Shown: positions 32,462 to 37,737 of the stretch, in pieces
Position numbering within the stretch: position 1 is the stretch's first letter
How the letters are laid out: the number at the start of each line of letters is the position of its first letter
Origin: an uncultured Lachnospiraceae bacterium
GTDB taxonomy: Bacteria > Bacillota > Clostridia > Lachnospirales > Lachnospiraceae
Direction: 5' to 3'
DNA length: 37,737 bases
NCBI GenBank assembly: GCA_902794825.1
Contig: CADBIU010000024.1
Span: 1 to 37,737 of the forward strand
Translations under genes and position numbers: made by a program
The notes under the pieces: model-generated
What the model was told of the DNA's origin: nothing
Seen by the model: the letters and a program-made list of their open reading frames with translations, nothing else
Databases searched by the model: none

Positions 32462-33229
32462 ATGGAAACGAGAGAAATACTGGAACTGGTAAAGAACGGT
32501 TCAATGAGCGTCGAGGAGGCGGAGGGACACTTTCGCAGACAGCCCTTTGAGGATATGGGCTACGCCAAGCTGGACCTGCACCGCAAAGTCCGGTCCGGAT
32601 TTCCGGAAGTGATCTTTTGCAGCGGCAAACCTGACGAGTTTCTTATAAATATCTTTCAGAGAATGGCGGCTAAGGAAGGTCAGGCCTTCGGTACCAGGGC
32701 GACTGCTGAGCAGTACGAGATGGTCAGAAAGGTGATCCCGGATATACAGTACGATCCGGTCTCGCGGATCCTGAAGCTGGAGAGGACTCCCGCGGAGAGG
32801 AAAGGCCTCATAGCGGTGGTCACCGGCGGTACAGCGGACATCCCTGTGGCTGAGGAAGCAGCACAGACCGCGGAATATTTTGGCTCTAAAGTGGAACGGA
32901 TCTACGATGTGGGAGTCAGCGGGATCCACAGGCTCCTTTCGCAGACGCAGAAGCTCCAGGAGGCCAACTGCATTGTGGCGGTGGCCGGCATGGAGGGCGC
33001 GCTGGCAAGCGTAGTGGGAGGTCTCGTGAGCAGCCCCGTCATAGCGGTGCCGACTTCCGTTGGATACGGAGCGAATTTCGGAGGTTTGTCAGCGCTGCTG
33101 ACAATGATCAACTCCTGCGCGAACGGAATCGCGGTAGTAAATATAGACAACGGTTACGGAGCGGGCTATATGGCGACACAGATCAACCGCCTGGCCTGTG
33201 GAGGAAATAAATCGGATGCAAAACAGTGA
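32462..33229 (+). CDS. larB: LarB, pyridinium-3,5-biscarboxylate mononucleotide synthase
   Basis: 255 residues, PurE-like fold. LarB carboxylates and hydrolyses nicotinate adenine dinucleotide, the first step of the nickel-pincer nucleotide cofactor of lactate racemase. Recognised from FGTRATAEQYEMV, VVTGGTADIPVAEEAA, VAGMEGALASVVGGL and VPTSVGYGANFGGL. ATG 32462 follows CGGGGAGCGAAT. The end overlaps larC by 14 bases. LarA and LarE are not in the window. Confidence 0.95.
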   Translation: METREILELVKNGSMSVEEAEGHFRRQPFEDMGYAKLDLHRKVRSGFPEVIFCSGKPDEFLINIFQRMAAKEGQAFGTRATAEQYEMVRKVIPDIQYDPVSRILKLERTPAERKGLIAVVTGGTADIPVAEEAAQTAEYFGSKVERIYDVGVSGIHRLLSQTQKLQEANCIVAVAGMEGALASVVGGLVSSPVIAVPTSVGYGANFGGLSALLTMINSCANGIAVVNIDNGYGAGYMATQINRLACGGNKSDAKQ

Positions 33230-34568
33230 TAAGATCCTTTATCTGGAATGCGGGACCGGTATCAGCGGCGACATGACTGTGGCAGCGCTGCTTGACCTTG
33301 GAGCGGATCAGGAGAAGCTCCTGAAGGTCCTGGAGGGAATTCCCGGACATGGCTTTAAGGTGCAGATCAGCAGAGTGAAGAAATCGGGCATAGACTGCTG
33401 TGACTTCAATGTGATCCTCGATGAGGAGCACGACGGGCATGACCACGACATGGAGTACCTGTACGGGCACCTCGAAGGAGAGGGTGAGCATTCTGCACAC
33501 GCACACAGCCATGACCACGATCATGAGCATCATCATGACCACGACCATCACCATGATCATGGACACGGCCACCACCATCACCACACGGGAATGAGAGAGA
33601 TCCGTGATATCATTGGAAATCTTGAGATGACCGAGGGGGCCAGGGCCCTGGCACTTCGCATCTTTGAGATCCTGGCGCAGGCGGAATCCGAGGCGCACGG
33701 CGTACCCGCCGATGAAGTGCATTTCCACGAGGTGGGAGCGATCGATTCTATTGTCGACATTGTGGCGGCGGCGGTATGTTTTAACGATCTGGGAATCAGG
33801 GACGTAGCTGTAACAGGGATCGCGGAAGGAAGCGGCACGGTGCGCTGCCAGCACGGGATCTTACAGGTGCCTGTACCCGCGGTGACGAACATCGCGAAGG
33901 CGCACAGACTGCCGATGAGGTTCACATCCAGAAAGGGAGAACTGGTAACTCCGACGGGAGCGGCCATTGCGGCAGCCCTGATGACGGATCAGAAGCTGCC
34001 GGAGAGATTCGTGATTGAGAGAACCGGGCTGGGCGCGGGGAAGAGGGAGTATGAGATTCCCAGCATCCTGCGGGCGATGGTGATCGAACCTTGCGAAGAG
34101 GTGAAAAAAGCGGGTCACGAAGCAGATACTGTGTGGAAACTGGAGTGCGACATCGACGACAGCACGGGCGAGCAGCTCGGGTACGCGCTTGAGAAACTCT
34201 ATCAGGAGGGCGCCCGGGAAGCGCATTTCGCGCCGGTCTTTATGAAGAAGAACAGGCCGGGATGGGAACTCACGGTGATCTGTGATAAGGAGCATCTGGA
34301 GAAGCTGGAAGATGTGATCTTCAGTCAGACGACTACCATCGGAATCCGCAGACAGGAGATGGAGCGCACTGTTTTGACAAGAAAGACGGTGGACGTAAAG
34401 ACCCGGTTCGGGGTTATCCCTGTAAAGATCAGCGGGGAAGGCGCTTACAGGAGGGTCCATCCGGAGTATGAGAAAGTCAGCGGAGCGGCGTCGGAGCACG
34501 GAGTTCCTTTCGGAGCGGTCTACGACGAAGTTCTGACAATGGTATATAGAAATGATGATATTTCTTAA
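33216..34568 (+). CDS. larC: LarC, nickel insertion enzyme for pincer cofactor
   Basis: CTP-dependent cyclometallase that puts nickel into the pincer nucleotide. 450 residues from ATG 33216, chosen because GGAGG at 33200-33204 precedes it. The N-terminal YLECGTGISGDM is the LarC signature; residues 72-123 hold 24 histidines in a metal-binding tract; DEVHFHEVGAIDSIVDIV and VPVPAVTNI follow; the C-terminal half (CDIDDSTGEQLGYAL, FMKKNRPGWEL) is the LarC2 region. In Lactiplantibacillus plantarum the two halves are joined by ribosomal frameshifting; here they are one continuous frame. Followed by an ECF sigma gene after 20 bases. Confidence 0.95.
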   Translation: MQNSDKILYLECGTGISGDMTVAALLDLGADQEKLLKVLEGIPGHGFKVQISRVKKSGIDCCDFNVILDEEHDGHDHDMEYLYGHLEGEGEHSAHAHSHDHDHEHHHDHDHHHDHGHGHHHHHTGMREIRDIIGNLEMTEGARALALRIFEILAQAESEAHGVPADEVHFHEVGAIDSIVDIVAAAVCFNDLGIRDVAVTGIAEGSGTVRCQHGILQVPVPAVTNIAKAHRLPMRFTSRKGELVTPTGAAIAAALMTDQKLPERFVIERTGLGAGKREYEIPSILRAMVIEPCEEVKKAGHEADTVWKLECDIDDSTGEQLGYALEKLYQEGAREAHFAPVFMKKNRPGWELTVICDKEHLEKLEDVIFSQTTTIGIRRQEMERTVLTRKTVDVKTRFGVIPVKISGEGAYRRVHPEYEKVSGAASEHGVPFGAVYDEVLTMVYRNDDIS

Positions 34569-34588
34569 CGGAAAGGCGGAGTAAGACG

Positions 34589-35128
34589 GTGAGAACATTT
34601 AGTGTAATCAGAAACAAACCGGATTTTGCGGAAGTGTATGAGCAGGAGTATTCCTATGTGTACAACTACATCTATATGCAGGTGATGCACAGAGAGAATA
34701 CGGAAGATCTGGTGAGCGACATATTCATGAGGGCGATGTCCCATTACGACAGCTTCGACCCCTCAAAGGCGTCGGTGCGCACATGGCTGTGCACCATTGC
34801 GAGGAACTGCCTGATCGATTATTTTCGCAAGAACGGGCGGAGAAAGACAGAGAATCTGGACGATGTGGCGGAGCCTTCCGCGGTCGATGAGTATTCTATC
34901 CTCAAAAACCCGATCAACCAGGAAGTGTACCGGCTGCTTGAGAAACTTTCCGACGATGAGAGAGAACTGCTCAGCATGATCTATGTGCAGGAACTCAAGA
35001 ACCCTCAGATAGGGGAGATCCTGGGCATCAACGCCAAGGCGGTAAGCGAGAGGCACAGGCGCCTGCTGGCGAAACTGCGCGCGATGGAGAAAGGAAAGAG
35101 CAGCGGAGATTTTCTCGATTATTCGTAA
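34589..35128 (+). CDS. ECF-type RNA polymerase sigma factor
   Basis: 179 residues starting at GTG 34589 behind GGCGGAGTAAGACG. Region 2 is visible at about 20-85 (YNYIYMQVMHRENTEDLVSD, then SVRTWLCTIARNCLIDYFR), region 4 at about 115-165 (LSDDERELLSMIYV, ELKNPQIGEILGINAKAVSERHRRLLAKL). No membrane anti-sigma gene follows; instead an RsbW-like ATPase gene converges on it 35 bases away. Position behind larC suggests shared transcription, though the functions need not be linked. Confidence 0.93.
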   Translation: MRTFSVIRNKPDFAEVYEQEYSYVYNYIYMQVMHRENTEDLVSDIFMRAMSHYDSFDPSKASVRTWLCTIARNCLIDYFRKNGRRKTENLDDVAEPSAVDEYSILKNPINQEVYRLLEKLSDDERELLSMIYVQELKNPQIGEILGINAKAVSERHRRLLAKLRAMEKGKSSGDFLDYS

Positions 35129-35163
35129 CGGCTGCCCGAACGGAGCGCTGCGAGGGGCGGCGC

Positions 35164-35616
35164 TCAGGCAAGCTTCTTGCCGATAGTCAGGCGGTTTTCG
35201 CCTTCGGCGTATTCGTAGGACAGAGAATCAGAGTATTTCTGCACAAGAAAAATTCCCAGACCGCCGATCGGCCGTTTCTCAGCGGGAGCGGAGAGATCGG
35301 GAGACTGTTTGCGGAGCGGATCGTAGGGAACACCGCTGTCGCGGAAGGTCAGGTACAGGAAGTTCTGTTCCCTGTCAATTGCAAGGTCCAGGGATACAGT
35401 CCCGGCGCCGTCGGGGTATGCGTAACTGGCGACGTTGATGAAGATCTCTTCTACGACCATGTCGAGTTCAAAGAGAGTGCGCATGCTGCAGGAAGCAGAG
35501 TCGAGAAAACTGCGCACCTGTTCCTGCGCGGCGGCAAAATTCTCCGGAACGGCTGCCAGTGTGATGGTAGAAACGCCTTCCGCTGTAGTTGTGTTGATCG
35601 GCTTGAGATCGCCCAT
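35164..35616 (-). CDS. RsbW-like anti-sigma regulatory ATPase (HATPase_c_2)
   Basis: 150 residues with a GHKL ATP-binding fold: N-box VVEEIFINVASYAY, G1 FRDSGVPYDPL, G2 GGLGIFLVQK. Proteins of this kind bind sigma factors or phosphorylate STAS-domain antagonists. No STAS antagonist or SpoIIE-type phosphatase is nearby, so its partner may be the convergent ECF factor or lie elsewhere (inference). ATG 35616 follows CGAAAGGAACTGTCCT. A TATAAT-like box (ATTATA at 35683-35688 on the plus strand) lies about 70 bases upstream. Confidence 0.9.
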   Translation of the reverse strand: MGDLKPINTTTAEGVSTITLAAVPENFAAAQEQVRSFLDSASCSMRTLFELDMVVEEIFINVASYAYPDGAGTVSLDLAIDREQNFLYLTFRDSGVPYDPLRKQSPDLSAPAEKRPIGGLGIFLVQKYSDSLSYEYAEGENRLTIGKKLA

Positions 35617-35799
35617 AGGACAGTTCCTTTCGAATGCCTGATGGCAGATGGATATTCTCTGCTGATTACGAGTACTTAGTATATTATATTACAGTATTCG
35701 CAGAAAAGAAAATTTTCTAAAAAAATAATTTCCCATTCCTCATGGAAGAACGCAAAAAAATGCGTATATAGTTATAAATAAAGCAAAGGGGGTAGCGAA

Positions 35800-36036
35800 A
35801 TGAGCTCCATGAATGAAAATTTACTTGATAAGATCGCTCGCGCTGATTTCAGTATGGAGACCGATTTCAAGAGCGTTCTCAGAAAGAGACTGTTTGAGAG
35901 CGGCGCAAATAAGAAATCCGGGATCCTTCAGTTCCAGCGTTTATCTGATATGGAACTGAATATGGTATCTGCGGCAGGAGATATGGATTTCCTCAGGCAG
36001 CAGGAACAGAAAAAGAAAAATGATAAGAATCAGTGA
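35800..36036 (+). CDS. Small protein with double-glycine-leader-like motif
   Basis: 78 residues, ATG 35800 after AAAGGGGGTAGCGAA. The N-terminal half is charged and helical (NENLLDKIARADFSMETDFK). Near residue 47 stands LSDMELNMVSAA-G, which has the L(-12)S(-11)..E(-8)L(-7)..V(-4) spacing of double-glycine leaders, with Ala-Ala where Gly-Gly is normal. A hydrophilic Gln/Lys-rich tail of about 20 residues follows. No C39 peptidase/ABC exporter is in the window. Small genes of this look next to sigma-factor genes seem familiar to me in Lachnospiraceae, but I cannot name a family. Two terminators follow, so it is a compact unit of its own. Confidence 0.8.
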   Translation: MSSMNENLLDKIARADFSMETDFKSVLRKRLFESGANKKSGILQFQRLSDMELNMVSAAGDMDFLRQQEQKKKNDKNQ

Positions 36037-36054
36037 TGAGAACGGAAATAACAC

Positions 36055-36089
36055 AGCCGCGGTGCAAAGACAGTGCACAGTGGCTTTTT
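36055..36089 (+). terminator. Terminator 1 after the small protein gene
   Basis: AGCC and GGTGCA pair with TGCAC and GGCT through a small internal loop; TTTTT follows. Confidence 0.65.
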
Positions 36090-36100
36090 CCGTGTGCGCA

Positions 36101-36130
36101 AGGGTTTGTCAGTACACAAACCCTCTTTTT
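36101..36130 (+). terminator. Terminator 2 after the small protein gene
   Basis: AGGGTTTG pairs perfectly with CAAACCCT around TCAGTACA; six T follow. Confidence 0.85.
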
Positions 36131-36208
36131 TATTGTATTTTTGAGAAGGTCGTGGAATAATTTGTAGGAAATGTGTTGGACAGCATCATTGAAAGGAGCC
36201 AGACAAAA

Positions 36209-37381
36209 ATGGATTACGGTCAGATCGCGCTGGAAAAGCACGCGCAGTGGAAGGGCAAAATAGAGGTCACAGCCAGAGCGGCCGTTGACAGCGCAGAGGC
36301 GCTCAGCATAGCTTACACACCCGGAGTGGCGGCGCCCTGCCTTGAGATACAGAAACACCCTGAGAAGAGTTATGAGCTCACCAGAAGGTGGAATACAGTT
36401 GCGGTAGTTACCGACGGAACTGCGGTCCTTGGCCTTGGTGACATCGGCCCGGAAGCCGGGATGCCCGTCATGGAGGGCAAATGTGTCCTCTTTAAGGCGT
36501 TCGGCGATGTGGACGCGATCCCGCTGTGTGTCAGAACACACGACGTGGACGAGATCGTCCGCACGGTGAGCCTTCTCGCAGGATCCTTCGGCGGCATCAA
36601 CTTAGAGGACATTGCAGCTCCCAGATGTTTTGAGATCGAGAAAAAGCTTAAGGAGTGCTGCGACATTCCGATCTTCCACGACGACCAGCACGGAACGGCT
36701 GTGATCACACTGGCAGGTCTTATGAACGCGCTCAAGGTCGTGGGCAAGAAGATAGAGGATGTGAAGATCGTTACTTCCGGCGCGGGCGCGGCGGGCATCG
36801 CGATCATAAAGCTTCTTATGGCTATGGGACTTAAGAACGTCATCATGACAGACCGCAAGGGAGCAATCTACGAGGGCAGAGAGGGCCTTAACCCTGTCAA
36901 GGAAGAGATGGCTAAGATCACGAACTTTGATCGGGAGGCAGGCACACTGGCAGATGTGATCAAGGGCGCAGACGTCTTCATCGGCGTATCCGCTCCCGGC
37001 ACTCTGACCCAGGATATGGTCCGCAGCATGGCGAAGGATCCTATCATTTTCGCCTGCGCAAATCCCACACCTGAGATCTTCCCGGACGAAGCCAAGGCGG
37101 CGGGCGCGGCAGTGGTCTCCACCGGCCGCAGCGATTTCCCCAACCAGATCAACAACGTGCTCTGCTTCCCCGGAATCTTCCGCGGAGCGCTGGACGTTCG
37201 GGCGAGCGATATCAACGACGCGATGAAGATCGCCTCCGCGAAAGCGCTGGCGGGTCTCGTCTCCGATGAGGAACTCTGCGCAGACTATATTCTGCCCAAG
37301 GCCTTTGATCCGCGCGTCAAGGACGCGGTCGCGAAAGCGGCGGCGCAGGCGGCACGCGAGAGCGGCGTGGCGAGGGTCTGA
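36209..37381 (+). CDS. NAD(P)-dependent malic enzyme
   Basis: Decarboxylates malate to pyruvate, giving NAD(P)H and CO2. 390 residues, the short bacterial type without a phosphotransacetylase tail. Motifs: AYTPGVAAPC, VTDGTAVLGLGDIGP, the lysine in LFKAFGDVDAIP, metal ligands in FHDDQHGTA, nucleotide fold SGAGAAGIAI, and IFACANPTPEIFP near the C-terminus. ATG 36209 follows GAAAGGAGCCAGACAAAA; an upstream TTG frame start (36173) lacks such a site. Cofactor preference is not readable. It stands alone, between tandem terminators and a structured 3' region. Confidence 0.95.
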   Translation: MDYGQIALEKHAQWKGKIEVTARAAVDSAEALSIAYTPGVAAPCLEIQKHPEKSYELTRRWNTVAVVTDGTAVLGLGDIGPEAGMPVMEGKCVLFKAFGDVDAIPLCVRTHDVDEIVRTVSLLAGSFGGINLEDIAAPRCFEIEKKLKECCDIPIFHDDQHGTAVITLAGLMNALKVVGKKIEDVKIVTSGAGAAGIAIIKLLMAMGLKNVIMTDRKGAIYEGREGLNPVKEEMAKITNFDREAGTLADVIKGADVFIGVSAPGTLTQDMVRSMAKDPIIFACANPTPEIFPDEAKAAGAAVVSTGRSDFPNQINNVLCFPGIFRGALDVRASDINDAMKIASAKALAGLVSDEELCADYILPKAFDPRVKDAVAKAAAQAARESGVARV

Positions 37382-37382
37382 A

Positions 37383-37412
37383 ATCCGGCTTGTTTCCATC
37401 CAAGCCAGGTTA
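37383..37412 (+). terminator. Hairpin after malic enzyme, weak terminator
   Basis: GGCTTG pairs with CAAGCC around TTTCCATC, extended by flanking CC/GG. There is no T run, so termination is uncertain. Confidence 0.4.
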
Positions 37413-37420
37413 ATAAGAAC

Positions 37421-37495
37421 AATTAAAATAAGGGGCTGACGTAGTAAGCGTAAGGATCGAAAAACCTACGCTTGGCGGCATGCCCCTTATTAATT
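37421..37495. repeat. Two-tier inverted repeat
   Basis: Outer arms AATTAA-AA-TAAGGGGC and GCCCCTTATTAATT pair over 14 bp with a two-base bulge. Inner arms AAGCGTAAGG and CCTACGCTT pair with one bulge around ATCGAAAAA. The outer core AAGGGGC/GCCCCTT recurs at 26212-26277. Confidence 0.6.
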
Positions 37496-37593
37496 GCGAA
37501 GAGGAATTATAGGCCCGGAATTAAGAAATGTTTCGGCCTGGCCCTTAATCAAGAGCCGGGTTGCTGCCAAAGGCAGTGGAATGACCTGGTGGT
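37496..37593 (+). other. Structured non-coding stretch, function unknown
   Basis: No gene is seen. Several pairings are possible: AATTAAG with CTTAAT inside CCCGG/CCGGG (37514-37560), and CTGCC-AAA-GGCAG (37564-37576). It does not match a riboswitch or T-box that I know. Confidence 0.35.
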
Positions 37594-37737
37594 GTGGAGA
37601 CCATCCTTTCAGAAATTCTTATTGAATCGATGGAGCGATTAATGCATCTTAAGCGAAAAGACTCCATCAAACTTAAGAACATCAGAAAATGGATGGAGGG
37701 AAAAATACCAGTCCTGCATGAACTCTCCATCCACTCT
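37594..37737 (+). CDS. ORF running off the window end, uncertain
   Basis: The frame is open for 48 codons from GTG 37594 to the last base, after TGA at 37582-37584. The translation is Lys/Ile/Leu/Glu-rich (SEILIESMERLMHLKRK, then IRKWMEGKIPVL), helical and AT-richer than its neighbours, which fits the start of an acquired or mobile-element gene. No clear ribosome binding site stands before GTG; ATG at 37630 is an alternative. The stretch also contains a 9-bp inverted repeat (TGGATGGAG / CTCCATCCA, 37690-37734), so it could be structured non-coding DNA instead. I recognise no family. Confidence 0.3.
   Translation, partial: METILSEILIESMERLMHLKRKDSIKLKNIRKWMEGKIPVLHELSIHS

Noticed and set aside
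33480..33590. Short-period repeat of CAT/CAC/GAC codons resembling a simple-sequence or CRISPR-like array
   Set aside because: It encodes the histidine-rich tract of LarC in frame. There are no equal repeats with unique spacers.
37496..37600. T-box or known riboswitch upstream of the terminal ORF
   Set aside because: No T-box sequence (TGG-N-ACC-GCG) or recognisable riboswitch core could be found; only generic stems.

Overview
The window looks like chromosome of an anaerobic, Gram-positive, moderately GC-rich Firmicute, most likely a butyrate-producing member of the Lachnospiraceae or a close relative. The pointers are a butyryl-CoA:acetate CoA-transferase (5638-6981), a VanR/VanS-type two-component pair, an NlpC/P60 wall hydrolase, a YfhO-type membrane protein, LarB/LarC, an ECF sigma factor with an RsbW-like ATPase, strong GGAGG ribosome binding sites and many U-tailed terminators. 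Nothing suggests an outer membrane. All identifications are by reading protein motifs; no database search was run.

Layout. 1-3600: a plus-strand operon of a membrane protein of unknown family (5' end outside the window), a small MoxR/CbbQ-type AAA+ ATPase and a MIDAS-bearing VWA protein; the ATPase and VWA genes are each broken by one frameshift. 3587-4140: a doubtful minus-strand ORF, what looks like the first ~16 codons of a cupin gene, and the trxB terminator. 4155-5510: trxA-trxB on the minus strand, divergent from the CoA-transferase. 7150-7330: a short non-coding transcription unit with its own promoter and terminator. 7418-9382: response regulator and a frameshifted sensor kinase. 9570-11291: secreted NlpC/P60 hydrolase. 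11349-14425: a YfhO-type membrane protein split in two by a frameshift. 14578-20990: tex, a domain-permuted GH3 glycosidase, a GtrA protein and a ROK kinase in one tight run. 21028-23160: dapA behind a polytopic membrane protein. 23349-26210: a GT-C-like membrane protein and an AI-2E family permease. 26316-26999: Bax inhibitor-1 family protein. 27189-28352: D-3-phosphoglycerate dehydrogenase. 28553-35128: DUF2974 hydrolase, NUDIX, pseudouridine synthase, HAD phosphatase, larB, larC and an ECF sigma factor, closely packed. 35164-36036: RsbW-like ATPase and a small protein with a double-glycine-like motif. 36209-37381: malic enzyme. 37382-37737: structured, lower-GC sequence ending in an ORF that runs off the window.

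How the parts fit. The CoA-transferase makes butyrate by swapping CoA to acetate; malic enzyme feeds pyruvate and reducing power; thioredoxin and its reductase keep thiols reduced; DapA and SerA supply lysine/diaminopimelate and serine. Four integral membrane proteins of the YfhO, GtrA and GT-C-like kinds between 11 and 25 kb suggest lipid-carrier-dependent decoration of the cell surface, with the GH3 enzyme and ROK kinase handling intracellular glycosides and sugars. LarB and LarC make the nickel-pincer cofactor of lactate-racemase-type enzymes, but no LarA or LarE is in view.

Four genes are interrupted by single-base-type frameshifts, all in the first 14 kb; the remaining 23 kb shows none. 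Sequencing or assembly error, gene decay and, for the VWA gene, programmed -1 frameshifting all remain possible.
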